DNA of 60,000 nucleotides from Apostichopus japonicus (taxonomy: Eukaryota; Echinodermata; Holothuroidea; Aspidochirotida; Stichopodidae). Made by a program: the position numbers and the translations under genes. The notes below the pieces were generated by a model. That model made no database searches. It was not told the origin of the DNA and saw nothing but the letters and a program-made list of their open reading frames with translations. Shown here one piece after another: positions 36,080 to 47,858 of this stretch (positions are counted from its first letter, which is position 1; every line of letters starts with the position of its first letter). The stretch covers positions 26,923,168-26,983,167 of the forward strand of contig NC_092569.1 in NCBI RefSeq assembly GCF_037975245.1. The letters run 5' to 3'.

Positions 36080-36452
36080 GTGAATATCAAGCAAGAATGT
36101 TCACTTTCATACTGAATAACAGATAGCCCTTGCTGATCACAGTAACAAAAAATGCTGTCAATCTGTCAAATGTGAACGCTGTCAAATGTGACTTTTGACA
36201 GAGAGAAGAGCACACTGTGGCATTTGCAGTGCATTATCTAGCATCTATATTACACAGTTACCACACTGTATCATGTGCAGGTCAGAAAATGCATGTTTAG
36301 TACAGTTTGTAATATAACAGGTATGTTGAATGACAATTCTTGATCCATAGACCAAACTATCACACTGGAGCAAAGGTTAGACTTCAAAAGTGTTGACAGA
36401 GAGAATGTCATATTACCAAATATGTACATGCAAATGTAATGTGTCACGCTTT
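36080..36452. other. THOC1 intron 3, non-coding
   Basis: No gene. A short local repeat ctgtcaaatgtga occurs twice near 36153-36190. Confidence 0.45.
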
Positions 36453-36615
36453 GGCTAGGTAATCATAGGTTCAAGTACACTTGCAGCTAGGTAACCATAT
36501 GTTCAAGTGCACTAACAGCTACTGTAGGTAATCTTAGGTTCAAGTGCACTAGCAGCTAGGTGTGGTAGGTTCACGTGTGCACACTAATAGCTAGGTGATC
36601 TTAGGTTCATTTGTT
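36453..36615. repeat. minisatellite, ~40-bp unit, about 4-5 copies
   Basis: The phrase gctaggtaatcataggttca with agtgcacta recurs at about 36453, 36486, 36518, 36555 and 36590. The copies are degenerate. Confidence 0.75.
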
Positions 36616-36769
36616 CAAGATCAAAGACAGTTCCACAGCATGTGAGCCTCAAACCAAATCAATGCTTTTAAACGGTCCCCCCCCCACCCCCGCAATTATG
36701 TTAATTGTTCAAAGAATTATATCTCTATAAACTTTAATGGAACTTGAAGCCTACAAACCGTGCAACAAA

Positions 36770-37078
36770 AACATGGAATCTTCCAACGAACGATTTAAAG
36801 AGTACAGTAAAAAGTCAGTCACATCCTTTAAGAAGTGGTTATGCAAGGAAATAATAGCTAGTTACTGACTACTACCAAATTATACCTGTATGTAATTACT
36901 ATATATTGAACATTCAATTTATATTTATATTATGTATGTATATATATATTTTTCTTTTTCTTTTCTTTTCTTTCTTCAGGGAGTCTTCCACATTGTTAAG
37001 CTTTTAAGCTTTATGGAAGACTGCCCTCCACTTTTGTACTTTTGTGGCAAAACAAATAAAATAAATAAATAAATAGAC
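36770..37078 (+). mobile_element. 3' end of a CR1/Jockey-like LINE, degraded
   Basis: WNLPTNDLK in one frame and SFKKWLCKEIIASY before a stop in the next resemble the last residues of CR1/Jockey LINE polyproteins. A 3' UTR with a long pyrimidine tract, a hairpin (AGTCTTCCA/TGGAAGACT, 36982-37022), ttttgtggcaaaa and an (AAAT)n tail follow. Confidence 0.6.
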
Positions 37079-37172
37079 ACGTTTTCTTTTAACTTCCTGC
37101 GTGTACATGTACTATATCCCTCTCAATGACAATCCACACCACCTGCCCCTGACCAATTTGCAGCCTGACCCT

Positions 37173-38153
37173 GCAAATTGCAGGGTTGGCCGGTTTTTAC
37201 CGGGTGGTTTTTACCGCCTGATAAAAACCAGGTTTTTACCGGGAGGTTTTTCCCACCTATAAGTGGGAAAAACTGGGAAAAACCTCAAATTATATAGAAT
37301 TCCTAAAAATTCATGTGGAACCTGTGGAGGAGCATAGAAACTACAAGAAAATGGCATCTAATGGTAGGGGGTTAGGTTACATCCAAAGAACAGCCATGAT
37401 CTATAACTTTGTGAGTTTACTGATTAGACTATTATAAATAATTCAAATAAATAATATATTGGATGCTCAAATGATGATTCACATCCAAGAACGATCACTT
37501 CATGTCTGCGATAAACTGTACTCTGTTCACACTTTGCACTAGGCACTGTACTATGCTTATATTACTTATAGGCACTGTACTATGTGACTGTTGTGACATC
37601 AACTAATTTGAGAATAAGTAACATCTGGAATAGTAACCTGTGTTGTTGATACTCTTACCTCTTCAGTTAGCGTATACACAGGAAGTGCCCAGTATCACCT
37701 CACCTGTCCACCTCAAAGTGTTTAATTACTCATGCATGAAGTTGTATAATAACTGGACCATGTTTGCATCAAGGTAAACAGTTGGGTTGTGTGAATGGCT
37801 CGATAGGGCCATTGTGCGTTTAATACTTAAATTGGGCCCATGTGCCTTACATAGTGTCAAAGCAGTTTCTATTGAGCCCCCTGGATTGAAGTTCACCTCA
37901 ATAGACTGTTGCCTACTGTATTAATTGAATGAACTGTCTGAGCACATAATAGGCCTGAAGAATTTGGAGGGGTGAGTGTCCCAGTGTAGACCTATAATGG
38001 TTTGGGCAATAGGAAATGCATACTGCTAAAGAGATCGTGACAGAATAACTATACATGTGCAATATGAAAAAATTTTCCCGGTTTTTACCTGGTTTTTACC
38101 GCTTAGTGGGAAAAACAGGTTTTTCCCGGGAAAATGCCAACCCTGGCAAATTG
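37173..38153. mobile_element. hAT-type element with perfect 8-bp target duplication (family C, 965 bp)
   Basis: The element spans 37181-38145 between perfect repeats GCAAATTG (37173-37180 and 38146-38153). It begins CAGGGTTGGCCGGTTTTTACC and ends AAAATGCCAACCCTG. Both ends carry runs of gtttttaccgg or gggaaaaacc, in the manner of subterminal transposase-binding repeats. No transposase frame is visible. It lies in THOC1 intron 3. Confidence 0.93.
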
Positions 38154-40432
38154 GTAATAACTGCATTGTTGTTCTAAAGCAAGTCATCTGAGTTAAAGCT
38201 ACAATCAGTGCTATAACTGGAATATCTTGCAATGTCAGGAACCTCCATGTATGGAAAAACATGACATTTGGGAATTTCATTATCTCAAATACTGTACGAT
38301 GTGTTGGCAGCCTACAGTACAATACAACTTTGTAAAGGACCATAAACATGTTAGGCACAGATTCATGAGAAATTGTTGCATATATGTAAGCAGAATAGTG
38401 ATCGATTATTTGCGATCTGCGAAAAGGTTTACAAAGTGTTATTTAATGCGGACTATCAAACCTTCTGATATTAAATACAGTGTTTTATCTAGAGCCTACA
38501 TTCTTTAGGAATATATATATTTCAATGCAACTTATCATGGATGGACAATGCACATGTACTGTACATTGTTTTATTTCCCACAACATGTTTACAGTACATG
38601 GCTTCCCCTGTAACCTCACGACCCCCAGGGGATAAAACTGAAGCTAGTGGCTCATAAATACTTTATGATAATAAACATTCAAGTGAACTTTGAGTTCTCA
38701 CATCTGCCACATGTTTTATTTCACTTATTTCACTTATTTTGTTAGGTAGTTCTATAGGAATGGAGCTGCCAACTTAAAAGAAATCCTTACCTGTTGCTTG
38801 GACCATCAATAGATGTATCCTTAGGGGGGTGAGGGTGCAAATCATGAAGGAATGTACTGTAAGTGATATGGTGACAAAACTAATGGCTCTTTCTTCACAA
38901 ATTGACCTTTCTTCATTCCTTTGGGAATGGAGTCAACCACCCTCTCCCCCCCCCCCTTATAAAAAAAAATTATATAAAAAAAACACTTTACAGTTAATCT
39001 CAAGAATGTGTATGGCACAATCCATTATTTAGGAAAGGTAAGATTCACTATGTATAGCTTGACGGAAGGAAGTGATAGATAGAATAGACCGACAACTCTT
39101 CCAACTATTCCAACTGTTTGACAATATTAGGACTTCCTCTAAAGATCTGTAGCAATAACAACTAAGTAAACCCTTGGTATTCAAAATTTTTGTTTGTTTG
39201 ACCCCCATTGTTTGGGGGAGGAAATTTTTAAATGATTAAGGGTGCTTTTTATGTTTGGGAACTTTTGAAGTATACCAGCAATTTGTGCTCATGATTTTTC
39301 AGGTCACCAAGTTTTGGCATATTTTATCCTCAGTTAATGCCAGTGAAGCTTGACCTTTACCAGTAGAAATAGGGGGCACAGTTTGCATTTTGCTGCCAGT
39401 AGAAAAGTGACATTGCTTTTGTATAATTAATTAATTCAATGTAAATGCAACTTTTGACTTTGATGTTAGCTACTAGATTTTTTTGGCATATGGGTGTATT
39501 AAGTGGCTAACACTGTGAAACTATAGACCTGATTTTTCCACATACGTTGGCAAATTGTATTCTTCCACAATTTTCGCAACCCTCCAAAAATATCTTGGCA
39601 ACCCTGAAAGGTGTTCCACCACTAGAAGTTGAATACCAGGCGAATCTACACGGCCTTGCAATTTATATTACAAGCAGTCTTGCAGGTGCATTCCTTCTTA
39701 TGAACATGCATGAGCTTGTACATGGTGCAGATTCCAAAACTATTGACTGGGTTTGTACGTATAGACTACGAGTAACAAAACTTACAGGTCTGTCTCCTCA
39801 CAACTTTTGCACTCTCTCTACGAAGTACAGCATGACCTGGTAACCCTTTGACACTGATCTACCATGGTAGCCGGCAACCTCAGGTCAACCTATCTTAATT
39901 GTGTACATCTTCATCTTCGATACCCGTTGCCAACCATCCCTCACTATCTTGTGGTCCAGCAGAGAACTGTTCCTCTCACCCCCCCCCCTCCCCCCCGGCC
40001 CTCCCCTTTTAAGTATCATTTTGTTATCTACCACTATCAGCTAGAGAAAAAAAAACATGATTACTTAAAACAAAACTATGCACAAAGTCATGACAAACCT
40101 AATATTAACATATATACTGTATGACAATGCAAAGTTTACTATGCAAATTCTACTATGTAAAGTCGGCTATGCAAAGACTGCTGTACTGTAGGTCTATTCC
40201 ATACAGTTTACAGTATACGTTGACTTTGCATCTAGGCTCAAAACCAAGAACATTCCCATTTAATATTAAGTTCAACACATATATCACTGAAATGAACACT
40301 GAGATTTGCCTGGAAGAGAGAAACAGTGCTTTAAAAGTGGATTCAAACAGATTGAAATCAAAATTCATTTACATACTGAGAACACTGCCTGACACTTCGG
40401 GAGGTAGAATGACACTTCGGTTTACCCTTTCA
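38154..40432. other. THOC1 intron 3, non-coding
   Basis: No exon recognised. The plus ORF 39547-39843 has no family features. On the minus strand 39866-39780 is another copy of the small dispersed repeat with ttgtgaggagacag. A C-rich tract is at 39976-40008. Confidence 0.45.
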
Positions 40433-40812
40433 CTCTAGATCAGAGGTGGGCAACCTTTTTGAATGAATGGGCCAGATATAAGGGGTGAAAAATTGACTTG
40501 GCCGCACCTAACCAACGACCTGCTTTTGATTTCAAACCTTTGATTCCGAGGACTTTCAAGTGATAGGTGTGTGTACTTGATCTGTATTCACAAAAACATA
40601 ATGTCAATGCAGTACAGTTGATAATTAATGGGGATAATAGGCCTACCTGACAGCATCATTAGTGCCGATAAACTCTAAGCTAGATCGTTTTTGTGATGAT
40701 GTAAATAGATTGATTTGTTTAATTTTTCTTGAGACATCTCACGAGCCGCAAAAAATCACTGGTGGGCCGCATGTGGCCCGCAGGCCGTAGGTTGCCCACT
40801 CCTGCTCTAGAT
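40433..40812. mobile_element. hAT-type (Charlie-like) MITE with perfect 8-bp target duplication (364 bp)
   Basis: The element spans 40441-40804 between perfect repeats CTCTAGAT (40433-40440 and 40805-40812). Its left end CAGAGGTGGGCAACC and right end GGTTGCCCACTCCTG are inverted with two mismatches. The CAGnGGTGGGCAA end is characteristic of Charlie-like hAT elements. It ends 140 bp from THOC1 exon 3. Confidence 0.95.
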
Positions 40813-40952
40813 AGTACACAGCTAGAGTGTGAATGTTGTGAGGAGGCACGTATTAATTAAAGCAAGTGAATTAAAGTGTACAGTATACTGTATATCATAC
40901 ATGTCTCTCTACTTTCCATTGAGTAATAATACACTGTACACACACTACTCAC

Positions 40953-41013
40953 AATGAAACCCTGTAGACGGTCTCGGAACGCTTGGTCCAACGCTAATTT
41001 CTTTTCTCCTTCC
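40953..41013 (-). CDS. THOC1: THOC1 coding exon 3
   Basis: This 61-bp exon starts after ttctcattcgcag and ends at the strong donor GTGAGT. It supplies one base to finish a Gly codon, then 20 codons reading EGEKKLALDQAFRDRLQGFI. The core EKKxxLDQAFR is nearly identical to vertebrate THOC1 (EKKCTLDQAFRG), which is how I recognised the gene. It ends in phase 0. A hAT MITE lies only 150 bp away inside the downstream intron (40441-40804). Confidence 0.88.
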
Positions 41014-44000
41014 CTGCGAATGAGAAATCGAATCCAAACAAAGAGATCATTCACAAAGGAGTAAAGAATGCACAAAGATACAGAGCATGATCAAGTAGAC
41101 TTAATAACCTTAGAGTCCTATTGATTCACATTATGAAAGGTTTTAAGAACAATTTGGTTCAAATAAACAGAAACTTGTATGTAAGTTGTATCTCTTTTCA
41201 TAATCAATCATTTTATTGAAATTCACATCAAAAGCAAGGGTGACTAATAATTTAGATCTCACAGCCCGGACAGGTTTAAAAGAAAAGGAAAAAACAAAAT
41301 CAATCTTGGTTGAAATTTTTAATCAATCTTTGATCACATTTCAAAGATAGAGTTCAACGTCTTTGGTAGGCTTTGTGCACTTGAGTTTGGTCTCTTTGTG
41401 CAAAACTTTGTAAATCTCTTTTGCCAATTGAAAAGCACACTAAAAGATTAATTAAAGCAAAATTTTCACAAAGTTTAATATCAGAGTAAAGTAATGAAAG
41501 GAAATTGCAAATTTGTCAGACTGTAACATGTATGGAATCTGCACATAGAAAACAGATTAGCACCCATAACATATACCGTACCTAACATGCCACCCATCCC
41601 CTCCCCCCCCCCCATCATGCCTACCCCAATCCCAGGTCCTGCAAAAATATTGAAAAGCACACTAAAAGATTAATTAAAGCCAAATTTTCACAAACCACAA
41701 TCCCAGGTCCTGAGAAAATATGACGGGACATAAATTTTAATCAAAAATAGTTCCAATCATAACCAATCATAGTTTCAGAAAACATTTCTTCTTCAAAGCA
41801 AAAGGAATTATAAAGTGTGACATCAAACTTATTAGTTACAGTAGGAGGTGCCCCAAACCCTTGGGCTATAACCTCACAACTTGTATCATGTACTTACTGA
41901 GTCAATCCCTACGTACCTACTGTAGGTAGATACCGTAATTTCACCTCAGGCAAATCCATTTCCAAATTGAAAAGCTATATCTTGATGACAGACAGATACA
42001 TACATATCAATCACATCAAAATGATGATAAAAAAAAAAACACTTTGACACCAATTATGACTGGGTAAAATGTCATTAACATGTTTTAACCTCAAGATTCT
42101 TTAGAAATTATATTTAATGTCCTGTACATGTGAAAAAGCACTGACATGCCACAGTTCTAACAAATTTGTCGCTTCCAAAAGTTTTTGCTCATAAACGCAG
42201 AGACTTATAAATTTGATTACATTTTTTTCTAATTGGAATTTCAGAATAATATGATCTATATGCCTGCAGATGTCCCAATTTCTGTGCAATTTTTTAATCC
42301 AAGTAAGTAACAAATTAATCATGCATCTGTATTTCTTGATCATTTCTGCATTTTTATCAGACATCACAAGTGCTACAAGTTCAACTCGTAATGCATTTTC
42401 AATAGCTAATGTGGTAGATATTCTGAATTATTGGTAGAGAATTGACACAGTCTGTATCAGTTTGAATCAGAGAACTATTGAGTCCGATCGTATAATAATA
42501 TCGATGCCTCATTATGCATTCAGGCTTGTCTGTCTGAACCATCTGTTTTGGTACTATAATCAGACTCGACTGTCTGAACCATCTGTTTTGGTACAATTCT
42601 ATACACTATTAAGTACATAATCACACCTTTTGTTTGCCAAAGTTTGGCACATTCGCAGAAACTTGAAACAAATGAAACATTCAAAACAAATGTTCATCAC
42701 GCATTTTGCGTCCAAAAGGGTTGAACGGAAATGTCAGGCAGAGGCATGCATGGGTACAGTAAATGAAGATTGACTTCAGTTCACAGTCGTATTGGCTATA
42801 TGCTGGGGAACGTAATGAAGCAATCGAGGTAAATGTCTAGCACCGGTGACTAAAATTCATCTGTCTCTATGTGCACATCAAATTAATGTTTCCACAGTAG
42901 AGCAAGCTACAGTAGACCATTGTCTATTTCTAAGTATATATGTACAGCATTATGCTTTGGTTTTTTGGTTGTTTGATTTATTCCTACAGTATTGTACCCA
43001 CAGTAGCCAGTACTCTGAATTTCCTAACTCAAAGCTGGTTGCTTTTACTAGTCTTTACCTACCTGTACATTGTTGTTAAAGGACAGTATGGATATAACAG
43101 TAATTTTGTACTATTCAGTAATGTTTAAGATGAGCATTTTGTGATATTCTGACCATGTCAGATAATATTTACACATTGTGTACCCCTTTGTCTTATAACT
43201 GAAACGATATTTCAGTAAATCCCAGGTTTCCTACTGTAAATTATCGAGTTAAGGTGTGCACCACTTACAGTAGTTCAGTACACGTACAGAAAATTAAGTT
43301 AAACGCCTAATTTCATCATCTCTTGGAGCAAGTTAGTTGGGACTAAATCCCCCGTAATCAAAGTGCATGGCACCAAAATGTTTCAGACAGTCAGGGCCAG
43401 ATTCGGAAGGGAAAAACGATTACAATTATTTGTGAGAAAATAAAGTGGAAAAAATGGGAACATATATTACTTCAAAGTTTTAAACATAATACTATTTTGC
43501 AACATAGCATCCCTAACCATATCAAGAAACCCCATAGGGGAATATGAAACCTCTAAATGCCTCTCAAGAGTAGCCAAGGTGATGAGAGTGCAAATATGGG
43601 TCACCAAGCAGACAATTTGAATATCACGGACTACAGTATTTATTTAACAGATTATTGTACCTCTCCAATTAAGGGTCAAATACAACGACCCAAGATTTTG
43701 AAAAAATTCCAAACAAAATGGATCAATATTAGCTAAACTTTTAGCATGATTAATATTGCTTCTTTTTTTTTGGGGGGGGGGAGGGGAAACAGTTTAGTTC
43801 TTTTTCCAATTATTTCCAGATTATGAAGTGTGTAAGTGTTCACATTAATGAATTACAAATAAATCTCAAAGAAGAAAAAAAAAGTGACCATTATTTGACA
43901 TCTAGCATATTCCTCTCAGGCCAACCCCCACCCCTTCCCAAAGAAAACACAGAAATGTGTTGTTTTCTTGTGGAGAAAAGGTCATGCCTGCCCCCGCCCC

Positions 44001-44111
44001 CCCCCACCCCCCCACAAAGGAATAATATATGTCTCGCTACTTCTCTGATCTCCAGGGAAACAACCATTCTGTTACATATATACTTGGTGCCAAAGTTATA
44101 TAATATCTTAC
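41014..44111. other. THOC1 intron 2, non-coding
   Basis: No mobile element recognised. A 42-bp segment (aaaagcacactaaaagatta...) is duplicated at 41427-41471 and 41650-41695. A 37-bp tandem pair (gtctgaaccatctgttttgg) lies at 42532-42595. Confidence 0.55.
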
Positions 44112-44182
44112 CCTCCATCTTGAGTGCTCAGGAAAGATTTTATCAAAGAAATATCTTTGGCTTGAGATTTCGCAAAGACATC
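44112..44182 (-). CDS. THOC1: THOC1 coding exon 2
   Basis: This 71-bp exon is preceded by a long pyrimidine tract and CAG acceptor (ttttccttcttcag) and followed by a GTAAGA donor. It begins in phase 0 with DVFAKSQAKD and ends with two bases (GG) of a codon completed by the next exon. The part KDISLIKSFLSTQDG corresponds to the vertebrate THOC1 segment NIKPLLSTFSQ. Exon 3 begins with exactly the one base needed. The exon is too short and in the wrong frame for a simple ORF search, where an unrelated antisense-frame ORF overlaps it. Confidence 0.82.
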
Positions 44183-44994
44183 CTGAAGAAGGAAAATTAA
44201 AGAAAAAGTATTTTTCATTATTGGACTGAAAATTTGTAATTTGATACTTGACTACAGTATATATATATGCAATGTGTGCAACAGTTTGCCCCAACCAATC
44301 CACAGTATAGTATCCACACATGTGCTGTTTACATTGTCATAATTTAAAAATGGCTTTTAACATTTACTGCAGTTGTCCATTTTGCAGAATGGTTTTACCA
44401 ATTACCAGCACATACATACATACTAGACGTACACATATCAAATCAATGTCTCTGCTATTGATCAAAAGATGGCAGCCTCCCAAGTTGTTTCAACAAACAA
44501 ACATCAATTCAACTTTGAAGTAAATTACTTTATGACTCCATCCTGCTTTTCCGCCCAGATAAATCTTCACAATAAACACAGTGTTTTCAATCACAAGCAA
44601 ATAACATTGCAGTGTACATTTCTTTCTTGACTAAGAAGCACTTTTTGTTAGACAATTTTCCTCCATATCATAGACGTTTACTGATTAATGCGTTTTTGCT
44701 ATTTTAGTAGGTAGATCTTATAACCTGGTCAAACAAAGTAGCAAAATCTACTCAAACACTGAATTAACAGGCTAGAAAAGTACCTGCAGATTAATACTGT
44801 TGAAGCACAACATATCTAACCAGCTAAGTGTATTATAAATTCATGTGTCATAACAAAAGATCTGAGTATTAATACTGCCAATATTTATTCATGATAGTTT
44901 GAAACAATTGTCCCTTTGTGCCCACATGGGGTGTTAACTCCATATATACATGTGTAGTATTGCATGCAAGCGAGCATGCTACATTGCTTTTGTT
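44183..44994. other. THOC1 intron 1, non-coding
   Basis: Intronic sequence beginning with the exon 2 polypyrimidine tract (minus strand); nothing else recognised. Confidence 0.55.
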
Positions 44995-45524
44995 CAGTGG
45001 CGTAGCTACGGGGGGCGTGGGGGGGTGACAGCCCCCCATGAAAGCTTGTCGCCCCCCCAGTGGGATTTTGGGTGTCGAAAAAAAAATTACATGCACGACA
45101 TGCGAAAAATATATCATTGGTCTGAATGGTCTCGAATCTCCATGATGACCATTCATGAACGACCCTTCGACCGCTGACCGGCAGTAGGCTATAGTTGCTG
45201 AAAAACCTGACGTGACATAGCGCATACTGTAGGCCGAGAAGTCTACAGTAGTCGCACTGTACTGAAAACGCATGTTAACGGCCGTCGAATAATACAGTAT
45301 ACTGTAATTCCTGCTCTACAAGACTACAACACACATAATGTTTACAACTGAATCTGTGTGTTCGACTGTTCGGGCAAACTTTGCCATTGTCACTCTTTTT
45401 TAAAATATCCATAATCCCTAACATACAAATAAATACTAATACAAACAGCCAATCATTATCTTGTAACCAGTGCGCATTAACTGATCAAATAAGCTAGTGA
45501 GCAATACTATACCCTTATAGAAAG

Positions 45525-45744
45525 GTGGTTTCCAGGTACTTGAATGCCAAAGAAGATGTTAAAAGGTTAAAAATGCTGACATCATACACGTTTCTCACAT
45601 CATTGCTCGCGTCATTGCCTCGATACCCTGTTACACTTTCAATCGGGTTTTCACTTCTGGGACGTACCCTGATGCTCTCAAAACCTCTAAAAAAACAAAT
45701 TTTCAAGAAAGGAGACAACACTATCGCTGAGAACTGCCGGCCAA
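45525..45744 (+). pseudogene. LINE reverse transcriptase fragment, interrupted by a MITE
   Basis: The frame reads KQIFKKGDNTIAENCRP up to the MITE. After the MITE and its duplicated octamer the same frame reads ISLSP and then hits stops. KKGD...NCRPISL is the conserved N-terminal RT signature of LINEs. Further upstream the frame is degraded. It is a short relic of a different LINE from the one at 32 kb. Confidence 0.6.
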
Positions 45745-46326
45745 CAGTGGCGGAGCGTCCAAACAGTCAGGGGAGCGGATGCCCCCCCCCCTGACGGACT
45801 CAAATGGACTGCTGGCGCCCTTTTCAGCTTTTTAGCAATTTTTACTTATTCGCGATTGACTTTTTTATTGCACTCTCATCTACCTATCGACATTTGTCAC
45901 ATTTTGTTGGTGTAGATTACTGACAAATTGCTCTAACGTACGGCGGTATTTATCGGCACTTAATTCTGTTGTACGAAACTCTTTCCAAGAACTGTACAGG
46001 GTTTTCGATCTATTTTTTCAAAAACATGAGCACTCACAAGATACAAGAGGGATTGTGATGAAGCGCATTTACTTTCAACACCCATATAAACTTCCGACTT
46101 GTCACAATTGGCGATGACACATATTTATTCTTCTTTCACTGCAAATTAGCAAGGCCCGGAAAAGGGTCATTTCCGGCGATCTAGGGAATATCTTTACTCA
46201 AAAAAATTCTGTACGCTCCACGCCAACCTGTGGTGGCGCTCCGCTTAGATAGTGTCGAAAGCGCCCCTACAGGCCATCCTCGCCCCCCCCCTGACCAATA
46301 CCCCTAGCTCCGCCACTGCTGGCCAA
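45737..46326. mobile_element. hAT-like MITE, family A, with 8-bp target duplication (574 bp)
   Basis: It spans 45745-46318, from CAGTGGCGGAGC to GCTCCGCCACTG, flanked by ccggccaa and ctggccaa (7 of 8 identical). Compared with the copy at 10282 it carries about 200 extra bases (about 45913-46110). It sits inside the codons of an RT motif of an older LINE, so it is the younger insertion. Confidence 0.9.
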
Positions 46327-47736
46327 TCAGTCTATCACCCTAATGATATTTCAGACGCAATCTTTGATGTCAGTTTGACATATAGTTCGGTCATTTCAGT
46401 ATGTTACTTGGCTGAAAGCCCGGTCAATCTTTCTTTATTTTCCACGCGCAATTTGCAGATTTGTCGAAAAATGTCAATGCCGGTGTCAAACTCACAAAAG
46501 ATATGTCATGATATTTCAAAGTAACTTACCAGATTGTTTTTTTTTATTTCACTAAACTATTTGATGACCATATCAAAACATGGGATCTCAAAATATAGGA
46601 TGAAAACTTTAGAGCAGCTTAGAAGGCCTGGGAAGTGTCATTTCCAACGATCTAGGAGGCCTTTTTAGCTAAAAAAATTTGGTACGCTGCGCGCCAACTC
46701 ATGGTGGCGCTCCGCTTAGATAGTAACAAGAAAATGGTCAAGCCCCCCAGGAAATGTTCAAGCCCCCCCCCAGCGCTCCCCACTGAAAAGATCCTGGCTC
46801 AGCCACTGCTCTTGTTCAATAAGTAAAAGCTATGAGAGTCCCTCCACTCTCCTCCTTCCCCTCCTGATGTAACTATTAGTTTTCATTGCAAAACCCACAA
46901 CTACAGGTACAGTATGTAGTAGGATGGTGACTTCGAAGTTCGCCCACTTAAGACTTAAAACACCCCAAAACTAAATCTTCTGGTATAAATCACCAGAAAA
47001 TATACTTCATATGGTGGGAAAATTGTGTTTTAGTACGATACACGGCCAAACTTTCTTTCCTGCAAACTGTTTTCACGTTGTTTTCCAAGAAAATTCTTCG
47101 TGATTGTGGAACTGGTATTTCTTGCTAGAGTATTGCGAATTTCGGCCACGCAACCTACAGTGTGGCGCTGGTAAAAATTGGTGGCGCTGTTGCTTTTTCA
47201 GTAATTATAACAGACTTCATAGATCTTTCGTCATTTTATTGACAAATATGTAAGTAATTTCTTGCACACGGGTCATTTTGGAGAGAAAATAATTGTAGCT
47301 TCGTAATTTTTCGTGAAATTGGCTGTTGCTATAGGTTGTCATGGTGAAATCGTGTGTTTCTTAAGGGTGGCCGATTTTCGCAGTATGGCGAACTTCGCAA
47401 TACTGACTATACATATTATCAAAGGTCATTTATAGAGAAACATTCATAATTCAATCTAATTGATTTCAATCTCTGCAGTCAGAAAAAGCCTATTTACAGG
47501 GTATTCTGGTGGTGGCCAAAGTGATACTTGTTCATTGGAGAGAAATATATTCCACACTGATAAAACCCCTGGATCTCATGTATTATCCCTACTCAAGATT
47601 TTTATCAAGAATGTGGCCTACAGTATATATCTTGAAAGCATCAATTCTACCCTAGCGAATGTGATCACCGGACTGTAGGTGGTCTGTGATTTCATACCGT
47701 GCAGCAAACTATACTTCAAAAGCTTTACTTTTTTTA
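46327..47736. other. THOC1 intron 1, possible degraded MITE
   Basis: Beyond the composite insertion, 46912-47407 has ends that share CAGTAT, CGAAGTTCGCC and CTTAAG in inverted order. This may be a degraded MITE; no target duplication is clear. Confidence 0.35.
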
Positions 47737-47858
47737 TAAATTCTTGTCAATTTCATATTCTCACAACCTGATACATTTGGAATGTTCGCTTACTACTGTA
47801 GGTAAGCGAACATTCCAAATGTATCAGGTTGTGAGAATATGAAATTGACAAGAATTTA
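47737..47858. repeat. 57-bp perfect inverted repeat
   Basis: The arms 47737-47793 and 47802-47858 are exact reverse complements around an 8-base loop (tactgtag). The right arm ends exactly at the TA preceding the left terminus of the element at 47859. No mismatch in 57 bp implies very recent origin. Confidence 0.95.

Larger units (their letters stand above)
44987..46816. mobile_element. composite hAT-bracketed insertion (family D ends)
   Basis: CAGTGGCGTAGCTACGGGGGG at 44995 and GGCTCAGCCACTG ending at 46808 have hAT-type termini. The flanking octamers cttttgtt and ctcttgtt match at 7 of 8 positions. The 1.8-kb interior contains an old LINE fragment and a second hAT MITE (45745-46318). The right part (46615-46730) holds the same module as family A. 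Whether the outer ends were mobilised as one unit or are two solo ends is unproven. Confidence 0.6.
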
